Shown: positions 18,941 to 29,230, counted from the first letter of the stretch. The stretch is 43,246 nt of DNA from Pseudomonadota bacterium (GCA_021808985.1 JAKBAQ010000002.1:1-43246), one strand, 5' to 3'. A program made the numbers and translations. The notes: generated by a model from the letters alone, not told the origin.

Positions 18941-20607
18941 TGTTGTCCTACCGAAAGAAGATTGTTCCAAGCCCAGTATAGCACAAGGCCGGAAGGAGAG
19001 CGCGCCAGCATGAAGGTGAATATCAGCGGCATGAACTGGAACATGCGTGCCTGCACCGGGTCCGCCGGCGCCGGGTTGAGCCGCTGCTGGAGGAACATGG
19101 TGAAGCCCATGATGATCGGCAACGCGCCGATATGCAGTAACGGGCTGATATGCGTGGGATCGAAGGGAATCAGCCCGAACAAATTGAACAAATTGGTCGG
19201 GTCCGGCGCAGAGAGGTCATGAATCCAGCCAAAAAACGGCGCCTGGCGCATCTCGATGGTAATGAAGATGACCTTGTACAGCGAGAAGAACACGGGGATC
19301 TGCACCAGCATCGGCAAGCAGCCGGAAGCGGGGTTGATCTTCTCCGCCTTGTAGAGCGCCATCGTCTCCTGCTGGAGCTTGGCGTTGTCATCCTTGTACT
19401 GTTCGCGCAGGGCCTTAATCTTCGGCTGCACCAGCTTCATCTTGCCCATTGAGCGATAGGAGTAGCTGGCCAGCGGGAAGAAGAGCATCTTGATGCCAAC
19501 GGTGAACACGATAATCGCCAGGCCGAAATTCCCGAGCAGCGAGTTCAGCCAATCCAGCGCGAAGAAGATCGGCTTGGTGAGAAAGTAGAGATGCCCGAAA
19601 TCCACCGCCTTGTAGAAATTGGGGATGCCATATTCGGCCTGATACGCATCGAGGACCTTCACCACCTTGGCGCCCGTGAAGAGATGGCTGGTTAGGCTCG
19701 CCGTTCCCCCCGCCGCCACGGCCTGCGGCGCCGCGGTGATGAACGAGGTCTGATACGCCCCGCCATCCCCGTCGCTCACCGTGCCATAGCTCATGGAGCC
19801 CGTGAGGTTCATCGACTGGTCCGGCGCCACGGCGGTCAGCCAGTATTTATCGGTGATGCCGATCCACCCGCCCGGGCTGGTCTCGCTATAGGCCACGCCG
19901 CCCGGCGCCCGCGCGCCGTCAGACTTCAGCGACTTGTAGGATTCCTGCTTCAGCGTGTCCTTGAACACGCCGAGCGGGCCGTCGAAGAGAATATAGCTCG
20001 TCTGCTCAATCGGCTTGTAGTCGCGCACCACGCGCGACCAGGGGAAAACCTGCACGGCCGCGCCGGTATGGTTCACCACCTGCTGGTTGACCGTGAACAT
20101 ATACCTGTCATCGACCGAGAGCAGCAGCTGGAAGGTCAAACCCTGCCCATTGTCCCAGGAGAGGGTAACCGGCGTCTGCGGTGTCAGCTTGTTGGCGGAG
20201 GCCGTCCAGAGCGACGTGTCATCCGGCACCTTCACATTGCCGACCGCGGTCCAGCCAAATTGCGCGTAGGAGGGTTTGTCCCCGCCCCGGCTCCCGAGAA
20301 TCTGCACCAGCGGCGAAGTCGGGGCGACGGTCTCGTGGTAGCCCTTGAGCACCACATCGTCGAACACCGCGCCGGTGAGCAGCACGCTGCCGGAGAGTTT
20401 CGGCGCGTCAATGGCCAGGCGCGGCCCGCTGGCGGCGGCGGCCGGGCCGGCTGCGTTCGCTGGCGTGCCGCTGGCTTCCTGCGTCTGGGCGGCCGTTTGC
20501 ACGGGCACGGGCGCCGGATGCGGCAGATATTTCTGGAACGCATACTGAAACACCAGCATGATGCCGAGTGACAGGGCGATGGCAAGCATCAGGCGCTTCT
20601 GGTCCAT
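18883..20607 (-). CDS. yidC: Membrane protein insertase YidC
   Basis: MDQKRLMLAIALSLGIMLVFQ N-terminus; C-terminal insertase domain with INPASGCLPMLVQIPVFFSLYKVIF. Confidence 0.96.
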   Translation of the reverse strand: MDQKRLMLAIALSLGIMLVFQYAFQKYLPHPAPVPVQTAAQTQEASGTPANAAGPAAAASGPRLAIDAPKLSGSVLLTGAVFDDVVLKGYHETVAPTSPLVQILGSRGGDKPSYAQFGWTAVGNVKVPDDTSLWTASANKLTPQTPVTLSWDNGQGLTFQLLLSVDDRYMFTVNQQVVNHTGAAVQVFPWSRVVRDYKPIEQTSYILFDGPLGVFKDTLKQESYKSLKSDGARAPGGVAYSETSPGGWIGITDKYWLTAVAPDQSMNLTGSMSYGTVSDGDGGAYQTSFITAAPQAVAAGGTASLTSHLFTGAKVVKVLDAYQAEYGIPNFYKAVDFGHLYFLTKPIFFALDWLNSLLGNFGLAIIVFTVGIKMLFFPLASYSYRSMGKMKLVQPKIKALREQYKDDNAKLQQETMALYKAEKINPASGCLPMLVQIPVFFSLYKVIFITIEMRQAPFFGWIHDLSAPDPTNLFNLFGLIPFDPTHISPLLHIGALPIIMGFTMFLQQRLNPAPADPVQARMFQFMPLIFTFMLARSPSGLVLYWAWNNLLSVGQQWLIMRQAGNPRARVPAKI

Positions 20608-20613
20608 GGGGCT

Positions 20614-20847
20614 TTACGAGTCCTTGAGTGGTGGAACCGGGTCGAAGCCGCCCGGATGCCAGGGATGGCAACGCAGAATCCGGCGCCCGGCGAGCAAACT
20701 GCCGCGCCCGGCGCCGTGCGTGCATATCGCCTCCCGCGCATAAGCGCTGCAGGAGGGGTAAAAACGGCAATTGGCGCCAATCACCGGGCGCAATGTCAGT
20801 TCATAAACGCGGATCGCACCCGAGAGCATATAAGCCGCCGGGCTCAC
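20614..20847 (-). CDS. yidD: Membrane protein insertion efficiency factor YidD
   Basis: IRVYELTLRPVIGANCRFYPSCSAYAREAI; GTG start at 20847 overlaps the rnpA stop (GTGA). Confidence 0.93.
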   Translation of the reverse strand: MSPAAYMLSGAIRVYELTLRPVIGANCRFYPSCSAYAREAICTHGAGRGSLLAGRRILRCHPWHPGGFDPVPPLKDS

Positions 20848-21188
20848 GCCAGAGCCTCCGCGAGCGCGGCCTTGATGCCGCCGCATAATGTCTCAAACGG
20901 CAAGCCAGCCGTTTCCTGCCGGCAGATCAGCACCAGCTCGACACCGGGAAGCTCACGCCCGGCCAAAACCAGCCGGGCGGCCTCCTTCAAGCGCCGTCGC
21001 GCGCGGTTGCGCGCCACGGCGTTGCCTATTTTCTTGGTGGCGGTGTAGCCGGCCCGCAATGGCGCCTGGCTCTCGCCGCGGCAAAACTGCATCACGAAGC
21101 CAGGCTTGGCCAGCTTGCGCCCGCGCGCGGCCATACGCAGAAACTCCGCGCGGCGCTTAAAAGTTTCCGGTGGAGACAATGCGGGCAT
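20844..21188 (-). CDS. rnpA: Ribonuclease P protein component
   Basis: GYTATKKIGNAVARNRARRRLKEAARL; position between rpmH and yidD; start MPALSPPETFKRRAEF (21188). Confidence 0.93.
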   Translation of the reverse strand: MPALSPPETFKRRAEFLRMAARGRKLAKPGFVMQFCRGESQAPLRAGYTATKKIGNAVARNRARRRLKEAARLVLAGRELPGVELVLICRQETAGLPFETLCGGIKAALAEALA

Positions 21189-21222
21189 TGTCAGGCCCTT
21201 AAAGGCGCGCGGCGCGGGAAAA

Positions 21223-21357
21223 TCAGGCGGAGAGTTTGGCGCGCCCCTTGGCACGGCGGCTGGCGATAACCTTGCGGCCGCCAACGGTTGCCATGCGGGC
21301 GCGGAAACCATGCCGGCGCTTGCGGACAAGTTTGGAAGGTTGATAGGTCCGTTTCAC
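21223..21357 (-). CDS. rpmH: 50S ribosomal protein L34
   Basis: Reverse-strand GTG-start translation (M)[43 protein letters not shown]; absent from the ORF track. Confidence 0.96.
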   Translation of the reverse strand: MKRTYQPSKLVRKRRHGFRARMATVGGRKVIASRRAKGRAKLSA

Positions 21358-21521
21358 GTGATTCACTCCGGCGATAGCTAATATAAACTTACAAAACAGG
21401 TCTCGGCCGAACCGTCCCCGGTCCAGCGCAACGAGGCCGGGATATAGGCGGCGCGCGGAGCGCCGTCAATGCAAGGGCGGTGGCGCTTGCCCTGGCCCGC
21501 CACAAAGTGCACCTTGCGCCC

Positions 21522-22448
21522 ATGCATATATCCTCAGCAGCGCGGCCGCGCACCGTTCTGGCCTTGCAAGGGGGTGGGGCGCATGGCGCCTTTACCTGGG
21601 GGGCGCTGGACCGCCTGCTGGAGGATGGGTTGCGCTTTTCAGCCGTCACCGGCGTCTCTTCCGGCGCCATGATCGCCGCCATGGCCGTGCAGGGTTATGT
21701 CCATAACGGCCCCAAGGGGGCGCGCGCCTCGGTCAGCAAGCTGTGGCACCGCGTCGCCGAGGCGCATATTTTCGGCCCCATGAACGCCTCGATGGACTGG
21801 CTCTGGGGCTGGGACAAGGGAATGGAGCTGGGCAATGAAATGGCCTGGGCCGGCATCACCAGCGCCCTGCGCCTGTTTGACCCCGGCCAGCTCAACCCCT
21901 TCAGGCAGAATCCGCTGGCTCCCCTGCTCGCCGAGCTGCTGGACCTGGACGCCATCCGCAGCGCCGAGGCGCCGCGTCTCTTCGTCGCGGCGACCGATGT
22001 CGAATCCGGCGCCGCGAAAATATTCACCAACGCCGACATGAGCGTTGACGTGCTGCTCGCCTCGGCCTGCATCCCGATGATGTTCCCCGCCGTCAAAATC
22101 GGCGGGCGGCACTATTGGGATGGCGGCTATTCCTGCAATCCGGCGCTCGCCCCGGTGCTCTCGCCACGGCCTGAGCGGCTGGTGCTCATCCGCGCGCAGC
22201 CGCGCGTGCGCAAGGGCGTGCCCAACAGCACGGCTGATATCGTCCACCGCCTGCACGAAATCGCCTTCCAGGCGCCGCTGGACGCCGAACTCGCCCTCGT
22301 GCCCAAACAGGTGCGGCTGCAGGACATCTCCGCCGACGCCGCGCTGGCCCGCCATCCGCTCACCTCCAAAATGAACACCGAGAAAAACTTTCTGGACAAT
22401 CTCTTCGCCGCCGGGCGGGAGGCTGCCGGGGTCTTCCTGCCCGCATGA
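21522..22448 (+). CDS. Patatin-like phospholipase
   Basis: VLALQGGGAHGAFTWGALDRLL and GVSSGAMIAA (GxSxG), DGGY; ORF track start 21480. Confidence 0.9.
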   Translation: MHISSAARPRTVLALQGGGAHGAFTWGALDRLLEDGLRFSAVTGVSSGAMIAAMAVQGYVHNGPKGARASVSKLWHRVAEAHIFGPMNASMDWLWGWDKGMELGNEMAWAGITSALRLFDPGQLNPFRQNPLAPLLAELLDLDAIRSAEAPRLFVAATDVESGAAKIFTNADMSVDVLLASACIPMMFPAVKIGGRHYWDGGYSCNPALAPVLSPRPERLVLIRAQPRVRKGVPNSTADIVHRLHEIAFQAPLDAELALVPKQVRLQDISADAALARHPLTSKMNTEKNFLDNLFAAGREAAGVFLPA

Positions 22449-23929
22449 ATCGCCCTCAGCGCAAATCCTTCGTGCGGCATCTCGAACTCGAATTATTCGG
22501 CACGAGCCTCTCCGGCCGCGTGCTCTGGCTCACCGTCGCCATTATCATGGGGGTTGAGCTGGTGATGATGACCCCGATGCTGGGCAAGGAGCGCCAGCAC
22601 TGGATGTGGGACCGTATCAGCCTGGCGCATGTCGCGGCACTCACCGCCGCCCGGCAGGGCAGCACCCCATCCCCCGGCCAGCTCCTGTCCCAGCTGATCG
22701 ACCTGGAATCGATCAAGCTGACCCTGCCCGACTCCACCATGCGGCAAATGGCCCGCGCCCACGTCGCGCAACCCGCGCGCATCGTATATCTGGCCCGGGA
22801 AACCGTGCTCTACAGCAGCTGGCGCGCACTCTACCGCATCGCCGGGTTCGGCGCCCCCCAGATCGAGGTGATCGCCCCAAGCCCGCTCCAGGCCAACGCG
22901 ACCGTTGACATCATCGTCAACAGCGCCGGGCTGAACAAAGACCTGCACGACTACGCCACGCATCTGGCGGTGATTTCGCTCATCGTCGCGCTGGCGACCG
23001 GGCTGCTGCTGTTCGCGGCGCTTAACCGGCTGCTGGTCCGGCCCATGCGGATCATGACCGAAAACATCTCCAGCTTCCGCAACCATCCGGAAGATGCCGG
23101 GCAGGGCGAGCTGAACGCGCTGGCCGCCCGGGGCGACGATGAGATCGCCAAGGCCGCGCGCGAGCTGAAGGACATGCTGGACGCCATGCGCACCGCCCTC
23201 TGGCGCAACGCCCGCCTGGCCGCGCTCGGCACCTCGGTGGCAAAAATCAGCCATGATCTGCGCAACATCCTCACCTCCGCGCTGCTCCTCGCCAGCCACC
23301 TGCAGGACAGCACCGACCCCTCCGCCCAGCGCGCCGTCCGCGCGCTCAGCGGCGCGGTGGAGCGTGCCGCCGAGCTGGTCAGCCGCACGGTCGATTTCGC
23401 GCGCGAAGGCCCCCCCGCCATCATCCGCACGCCGGTCTGCCTGCGCGACGTGCTGGACGAAGCAATCCTGATCGTCCGGCCCGATGGCGCCAGCATCACC
23501 ATCGAAAACCATGTGCCCGCCGAGCTGATCCTGCCGCTCGACCGCATGCAGATCTACCGTGTGCTGCTCAACCTGCTGCGCAACGCCGCCGAGGCCGGGG
23601 CCAAAGCCGTGGTGGTGACCGCGGAGACCGAAACCGACACACCCAAGATCATCATAACCGATTACGGCCCCGGCCTGCCGCCGCGCGTGCTGCAAAATCT
23701 GTTCAAACCCTTCACCGGCTCGGGCCGCCAGGGCAGCTCCGGCCTTGGGCTCGTCATTGCCCGCGACCTCATGCGCGCCCATGGCGGCGAGCTCACCCTG
23801 GCGCAAACCAGCGCGCTGGGCACGGTGTTCGTTCTGGAGCTGGCCGGCAGTGACATGCCCACCACCAGCCCCGCCCCGCCACCGCCGCAAACCCTCCATA
23901 AGTCTACCGATCCAATGGAGTTTTTCTAA
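22445..23929 (+). CDS. Sensor histidine kinase
   Basis: Two TM segments, HAMP-like linker, H-box KISHDLRNILTSALLLASHL, ATPase motifs DYGPGLPPRVLQNLFKPF and SSGLGLVIARDLMRAHGGEL. Confidence 0.9.
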   Translation: MNRPQRKSFVRHLELELFGTSLSGRVLWLTVAIIMGVELVMMTPMLGKERQHWMWDRISLAHVAALTAARQGSTPSPGQLLSQLIDLESIKLTLPDSTMRQMARAHVAQPARIVYLARETVLYSSWRALYRIAGFGAPQIEVIAPSPLQANATVDIIVNSAGLNKDLHDYATHLAVISLIVALATGLLLFAALNRLLVRPMRIMTENISSFRNHPEDAGQGELNALAARGDDEIAKAARELKDMLDAMRTALWRNARLAALGTSVAKISHDLRNILTSALLLASHLQDSTDPSAQRAVRALSGAVERAAELVSRTVDFAREGPPAIIRTPVCLRDVLDEAILIVRPDGASITIENHVPAELILPLDRMQIYRVLLNLLRNAAEAGAKAVVVTAETETDTPKIIITDYGPGLPPRVLQNLFKPFTGSGRQGSSGLGLVIARDLMRAHGGELTLAQTSALGTVFVLELAGSDMPTTSPAPPPPQTLHKSTDPMEFF

Positions 23930-24054
23930 GTTTCACTTTGCGGCAAGACCGGTTCAAACGCCAAAAATTTTTTCCGGCCACCACACCAAAAGAAGAATAT
24001 GCTTATTTTTCGTGTGTCATTGATCTTGGAGGAAAAATCATTTTCTAAGAACGC

Positions 24055-24630
24055 ATGATCCCCGTGGCACTCGACCCCAAGCACCTCCAGCTGGCCATCG
24101 CCGGCAACGGCGCGCTCGCCCTGCGCCGGCTGCTTTCATTGCGCCGCGCGGGCGCCAGCGCCGTCCTGGTCTTCGCCGATGCCCCCGAACCGGAGCTGGC
24201 GGCGCAGGCCGGTGAGCATCTCCGCCCCTTCCCGCCCGATGCCGCCGCTCTGGCCGAACTGCACCTGCTCTGGATCACCGATCTGCCCGTGCACATCGCC
24301 ACCGGGCTGGCCGAAGCCGCCCGCCAGGCGCGCGTGCTGGTGAACGTGGAGGACATTCCCTCCGGATGCGACTTCCATTCCGTGGCCGAGGTCCGGCGCG
24401 GAGACCTGCTCATCACCGTCTCCACCAGCGGCGCGGCCCCCGGCCTCGCACGCGGCCTCCGCCGCGGGCTGGAAGCCTGCTTCGGCCCGGAATGGGACGC
24501 GCGGGTCGAGGAAGTCGCCGCCCTGCGCCAGGCCTGGCGTGAGGAGGGCCTGAGCATGCCCGAAATCAGCCAGCGCATCGAGGCCCTGATGACGGAGCGC
24601 TGTTGGCTCTCCTGCCCCAAACCCCAATAA
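24055..24630 (+). CDS. Precorrin-2 dehydrogenase/siroheme synthase N-domain-like protein
   Basis: LAIAGNGALALRRLLSLRRAGASAVLVFA, VLVNVEDIPSGCDFHSVAEVRRGDLLITVSTSGAAPGLARGLRRGLE; next to cysH. Confidence 0.85.
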   Translation: MIPVALDPKHLQLAIAGNGALALRRLLSLRRAGASAVLVFADAPEPELAAQAGEHLRPFPPDAAALAELHLLWITDLPVHIATGLAEAARQARVLVNVEDIPSGCDFHSVAEVRRGDLLITVSTSGAAPGLARGLRRGLEACFGPEWDARVEEVAALRQAWREEGLSMPEISQRIEALMTERCWLSCPKPQ

Positions 24631-24727
24631 GCCACGCCGGCAAGCTCTCCTTTTCGTTGTTTTAGGTATATTCCATGACCATCCCTCCCCTCCCGACTCC
24701 GACCAGGCACGACCATAAGGAGGCCGC

Positions 24728-25420
24728 GTGATGCTCGACACGGTAGACCCCGCCGCCGGGCTGGCCGTGCTGGCTGACGCCATCACCTCCCGTTTCGCCG
24801 GCAAAATCGCCCTGGTGTCCTCCTTCGGCACCGAATCGGCGATCCTGCTGCACATGGCCGCGCAGATCGACAAGGCGACGCCGGTCGTCTTCCTGGAAAC
24901 CGGCAAGCTCTTCCCCGAAACCCTGGCCTATCGCGACACGCTGATCGCCCGCCTCGGCCTCACCGATGTGCGCAACATCCGCCCCAGCCCCACGCAGCTC
25001 GCCACCTGGGACCCTGAAGGCACGCTCTGGGAACGTGACACCGAACTCTGCTGCGCGATTCGCAAAACCAACCCACTGGACCAGGCCCTGGAAGGCTTCA
25101 CCGCCTGGATCACCGGGCGCAAGCGTGTCCAGGGCGGCGCGCGCGCCAGCCTGCAACTGGTGGAGCCCGGCGCCGATGGCCGCATCACGGTCAACCCGCT
25201 CGCCTTCTGGAGCGACGAGCAGCTGGACGCCTATTTCCTCACGCACGATCTGCCGCGCCACCCGTTGCAGGCCCAGGGCTACACTTCCATAGGCTGCGCC
25301 ACCTGCACCCTGCGCCCGCTGCCCGGCCAGGATAAACGCTCCGGCCGCTGGGCCGGGCAGAAAAAGACGGAATGCGGCATCCACACCGCCCGTCTGTCCG
25401 CCACGGCCTGGGAGATCTGA
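24728..25420 (+). CDS. cysH: Phosphoadenylyl-/adenylyl-sulfate reductase
   Basis: IALVSSFGTESAILLHMAAQIDKATPVVFLETGKLFPETL; cysteine motifs ELCCAIRK and CATCTLRP; C-terminal ECGIHT. Confidence 0.93.
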   Translation: MMLDTVDPAAGLAVLADAITSRFAGKIALVSSFGTESAILLHMAAQIDKATPVVFLETGKLFPETLAYRDTLIARLGLTDVRNIRPSPTQLATWDPEGTLWERDTELCCAIRKTNPLDQALEGFTAWITGRKRVQGGARASLQLVEPGADGRITVNPLAFWSDEQLDAYFLTHDLPRHPLQAQGYTSIGCATCTLRPLPGQDKRSGRWAGQKKTECGIHTARLSATAWEI

Positions 25421-25421
25421 C

Positions 25422-26846
25422 CTATCCGCGATGCCCGCTCAGCGCCTCGCCGGCCGTGGGGTGCAGCCTGGCGCAAAACGGCACCGCCATCAATGAGAAC
25501 AGCCCCACCACGATAAACCCCATCGCATAGTCCGACTGCATCGCCACCGCATGGTGGTGCAGCCGGGCGGAGACCTCGAGCGTGGTGGCGCCCACCACAA
25601 TCCCCAAGGTCAGCGTCAGCTGCTGGATGGTGGAATATAGCGAGGTCGCGGCCGACATCTGGGCGCGCGGCACATCGCCATAGGCGATAGTATTGAACGC
25701 GGTGAACTGCAGCGAGCGGAAAAACCCGCCCATCAGCAAAATCGCATCCAGCACCAGCGGCGGCCAGTCCGGCTGAAAGCTCGCGCACACCATGATGAAC
25801 AACGCCGCGATGAAGCCGTTGAGCATCAGCACGGTGCGAAACCCGAACCGCCGCAACAGCGGCTGCGCCGCCGGTTTCATCGCCAGCGCGCCGGCGGCCG
25901 ATGCGAAGGTGATCAACCCGCTCTGCATGGGCGATTTGCCAAACCCCAGTTGCAGCATCAGCGGCAGCAGAAACGGCAGCGCCCCCACGGCAATGCGGAA
26001 CAGGCTGCCCGCCACCACCGAACTAGCGAAGGTGGGTATCCGCAGCAGCGTGAAATCCAGCACCGGATGCGGGTGGCGGCGCATATGCACCATATAAACC
26101 CCAACCGCGCCCACCCCGGCCGCGAGCGCGCCAAACGTCCAGGAGAGCGGCACGAGATTGCGGCCCGCCGTCTCAAACCCCACCATCATCGCCGCCATGG
26201 CGAACCCGGTCAGGATCAATCCCCATATATCCAGCTTGCCGCCCCGCTCCGCCTCGCGGCTGTCGGGAATGAACAGGCTCACCGCGATCACCCCGATGAT
26301 GCCGATCGGCACGTTGATATCAAACACCCAGCGCCAGGAAAAATAAGTGACGATAAACCCGCCCAGCGGCGGCCCCAGAATCGGGCCGATGAGGGCCGGC
26401 ATGGTCAGCCATGACATCGCGGCCACCATCTGCGCCCGGCTGACCGAACGCAGCAGCACCAGCCGCCCCACGGGCAGCATCATCGCCCCGCCCAGCCCCT
26501 GCACCACCCGCGCCAAGACCAGAAACCCAAGGCCGGGCGCCATTCCGCAGGCCACCGAGGCGATGGTGAAAATCACGATCGCCAGGCGGAACACCTGCCG
26601 CGCGCCGAAATGGTCCGCCACCCAGCCGCTGGCCGGGATAAACACTGAAAGGCTGATCAGATACGAGGTGAGCGCCACGCTCATATGCAGCGGCGGCGCA
26701 CGGAAACTGCGCGCCATCGCCGGCAGCGCCGTGGCGATCACCGTGGAGTCCAGATTCTGCATGAACAAGGCCGTGGCGATGATCACCGCCATCAGCCGCA
26801 TCCGGCCCACGGAAATAACCGGTTCGGCTTCGCTCTCCGCCATCAC
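25422..26846 (-). CDS. MFS transporter, DHA2 (multidrug) family
   Basis: 14-TM-like; LDSTVIATALPAMARSF, GWVADHFGARQVF, VQGLGGAMMLPVGRLVL. Confidence 0.9.
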   Translation of the reverse strand: MMAESEAEPVISVGRMRLMAVIIATALFMQNLDSTVIATALPAMARSFRAPPLHMSVALTSYLISLSVFIPASGWVADHFGARQVFRLAIVIFTIASVACGMAPGLGFLVLARVVQGLGGAMMLPVGRLVLLRSVSRAQMVAAMSWLTMPALIGPILGPPLGGFIVTYFSWRWVFDINVPIGIIGVIAVSLFIPDSREAERGGKLDIWGLILTGFAMAAMMVGFETAGRNLVPLSWTFGALAAGVGAVGVYMVHMRRHPHPVLDFTLLRIPTFASSVVAGSLFRIAVGALPFLLPLMLQLGFGKSPMQSGLITFASAAGALAMKPAAQPLLRRFGFRTVLMLNGFIAALFIMVCASFQPDWPPLVLDAILLMGGFFRSLQFTAFNTIAYGDVPRAQMSAATSLYSTIQQLTLTLGIVVGATTLEVSARLHHHAVAMQSDYAMGFIVVGLFSLMAVPFCARLHPTAGEALSGHRG

Positions 26847-27193
26847 TCGCGGCTGGCGCCGGCACTCTCCAGCTGGCGCAGATAATTCCGCCAGCGGATG
26901 GTGTAGTCCCGCCCCAATTCCTCAAGATAGTCCCAGGTGAATATCCCGGTATCATGCCCGTCGGAAAAACTCAGCCGCAGCGCGTAATTGCCGGTGGGCT
27001 CAACACCGCTGATCGCCACATGCTTCTTGCCTGTCACCAGCTTGGCCTGCCCCGGCCCATGCCCCTTCACCTCGGCGCTCGGGCTCTCCACCCGCAGATA
27101 CTCCGCCGGCAGGCTCAGCACGCTGCCATCCGCGTAGCTGAGCTCCAGCAAATTTTCCGCGCGCCTCAGCTTTATCTGCGCCGGCACGCTCAT
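26843..27193 (-). CDS. DUF971-family protein
   Basis: [35 protein letters not shown]...[15 protein letters not shown]. Confidence 0.88.
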   Translation of the reverse strand: MSVPAQIKLRRAENLLELSYADGSVLSLPAEYLRVESPSAEVKGHGPGQAKLVTGKKHVAISGVEPTGNYALRLSFSDGHDTGIFTWDYLEELGRDYTIRWRNYLRQLESAGASRE

Positions 27194-27381
27194 GGATTAA
27201 GAACGCGCGCTTCTTCCGCCAGCATGATCGGTATGCCGTTACGGATCGGGTAGGCCAGCCCAGCCTTGGCGCTTATCAGCTCTCCATGCTCCCTGTCATA
27301 GGTCAACGGCCCGCGGGTGAGCGGGCAAACCAGTATCTCCAGCAGCCTGGGGTCGATCGGCGGTTCATTATCCATGCTCAA
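27190..27381 (-). CDS. Trm112/YcaR-family (UPF0434-like) protein
   Basis: [54 protein letters not shown]. Confidence 0.92.
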   Translation of the reverse strand: MSMDNEPPIDPRLLEILVCPLTRGPLTYDREHGELISAKAGLAYPIRNGIPIMLAEEARVLNP

Positions 27382-28049
27382 CTCGCTTTCGGTTCGTCCT
27401 CATCATCACTCCCGCCCTCGAAGGCGTTGATCTCAAGCAGCGCCAGAAGCACGCGGGCGCGTTCGGCCTCGTCGCGCGCCTCCAGCAAAGCCTGCTTCTC
27501 CTCCGCGTCAAACGGGCAGGCCATGGCCAATGAGACGACCAGCGCCGCATCCGGCATCTCGGCGATGGTGTCCCAGTTCGCCTCCACGCCGGTTTTGCTG
27601 AAATAGCGCCGCAGCGCCGCCACCAATATCCCGCGCTCATAGGGCAGGCATGCCTGCGGCTCCTGCAAATCCGCGGCAAAACCGCTGAAGGCCCCGCGCA
27701 CCCGCCGATAGCCGCGCCGCATTTCCACTTCCTCGACAATGGTGAACCGCGCGACTCCGCTCAGCGTTATGAGATAACGCCCCCCGCCGCTCTCCTCAAA
27801 CGCCGAAATCCGCCCCAGGCAGCCAATGCGGTACAGGCCGGGGCCATTATCGCCCCGCGCCAGCCGCCTGTCGGGCTGCACCATGCCCAGCATCCGCCCA
27901 GCACCCAGCGCATCCTCCACCATGGCCAGATAACGCGGCTCAAATATATTCAACGGCAGCCTGCCGCCGGGCAGCAGCAGCGCACCCGCGAGCGGAAACA
28001 CCGGAAACTCATCCGGCAATTCCTCAAGCCTGGGATGCAATGCGGTCAT
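27378..28049 (-). CDS. LON peptidase substrate-binding (LON-N) domain protein
   Basis: [39 protein letters not shown]. Confidence 0.9.
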   Translation of the reverse strand: MTALHPRLEELPDEFPVFPLAGALLLPGGRLPLNIFEPRYLAMVEDALGAGRMLGMVQPDRRLARGDNGPGLYRIGCLGRISAFEESGGGRYLITLSGVARFTIVEEVEMRRGYRRVRGAFSGFAADLQEPQACLPYERGILVAALRRYFSKTGVEANWDTIAEMPDAALVVSLAMACPFDAEEKQALLEARDEAERARVLLALLEINAFEGGSDDEDEPKAS

Positions 28050-28052
28050 GCG

Positions 28053-29003
28053 TTAACGGAACAGCAGCGCCGAAAGCTTGCGCCGCGCCGCCATGGTGGC
28101 TTCATCGTCAAACCCCCAGGCCTCAAAAAACTTCAGCAGCTGCAGCCGCGCCGCATCCTCGTTCCAGGCCCGGTTGCGGCGCACGATCTCCAAAAGCGCA
28201 TCCGCCGCCGCCGCGCGCTCGCCCGAGGCGTTCAGCGCCGTCGCCAGCTCGTAGCGCGCCTCGAAATCATCCGGGTTGGCGGCCAGCCGCGCGTCCAGCC
28301 CGGCACGCGCGCCCTGCGCCTTGCGCCCTTCGGCCACCAGCGCCAGGGCGGAGCGGGCGCCGGCAATCTCGCCATGCTCCGCCAGCTTCTCCGGCACCCC
28401 CGCCAGCACCTCGGCCGCCTGCTCCTCATCCCCCAGCGCGATCAGCGCCCGCACCAGGCCAGACCATGCCTCCGGCTTTTCCCGGTCCGCCTGCACCGCG
28501 GCGGCAAAATGCTGCGCCGCCGCCTCGGCATCGCCCAATTCCAGCAATTCCTTGCCCTGCGCGATCAGCTCCGCCCCCGGCGCCGCCGAACCCGCCATTT
28601 TCAGCAACCCCTCGACGAATCGCCGCACCTCGCTCTCCGGCAGCGCGCCAGAGAACGTATCGGCAACCTGCCCCTGCCAAAACGCCACCACCGTGGGCAC
28701 GGACTGCAACGGCAGCCCCATACGGGTGAGCTGCGCCACCAGCGCCTGGCTCTTGTCGATGTCAATTTTCACCAGCCGCACCCGCCCGCCCTGCGCGCGC
28801 ACCACCTTCTCGAGCACCGGCGTCAGCGTCTTGCAGGGGCCGCACCATGTCGCCCAGAAATCCACCAGCACGGGAAGCTCCCGCGACGCATCGACCACAT
28901 CGGCCATGAAGGTGGTCTGGTCACTGTCGATGATCATATTTGCCGGCGGCGGCGCCGGAGTCGCATCGGTCTCGGTACTGAAAAGGCTGCTCATCACTCT
29001 CAA
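28053..29003 (-). CDS. Thioredoxin-TPR co-chaperone (YbbN/CnoX-like)
   Basis: LPVLVDFWATWCGPCKTLTPVLEKVV thioredoxin domain with C-terminal helical repeats; start may be MSSLFSTETD. Confidence 0.88.
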   Translation of the reverse strand: MRVMSSLFSTETDATPAPPPANMIIDSDQTTFMADVVDASRELPVLVDFWATWCGPCKTLTPVLEKVVRAQGGRVRLVKIDIDKSQALVAQLTRMGLPLQSVPTVVAFWQGQVADTFSGALPESEVRRFVEGLLKMAGSAAPGAELIAQGKELLELGDAEAAAQHFAAAVQADREKPEAWSGLVRALIALGDEEQAAEVLAGVPEKLAEHGEIAGARSALALVAEGRKAQGARAGLDARLAANPDDFEARYELATALNASGERAAAADALLEIVRRNRAWNEDAARLQLLKFFEAWGFDDEATMAARRKLSALLFR

Positions 29004-29130
29004 TCCGTAAGTGTTTCCTTCAGGCAGTATATAGTATCAATCCGCCCGCTCACACCCCACGCAAAGTAACTCGCGGCGGGAGGCTTGCAATCCTCGCCGA
29101 GGCACCTTAAAGAGCCGCTCACGCCATGAG

Positions 29131-29205
29131 CGGGCGTAGCTCAGGGGTAGAGCACAACCTTGCCAAGGTTGGGGTCGAGGGTTCGAATCCCTTCGCCCGC
29201 TCCAT
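29131..29205 (+). tRNA. tRNA-Gly (anticodon GCC), CCA encoded
   Basis: GCGGGCG TA GCTC AGGGGTA GAGC A CAACC TTGCCAA GGTTG GGGTC GAGGG TTCGAAT CCCTT CGCCCGC T CCA. Confidence 0.95.
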
Positions 29206-29230
29206 TCTCTACAAAATCAAAGGCTTGGCA

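Noticed and set aside
24631-24727. Possible SAM-type riboswitch upstream of cysH
   Set aside because: Short 97-nt spacer with no recognisable aptamer core; not supported.
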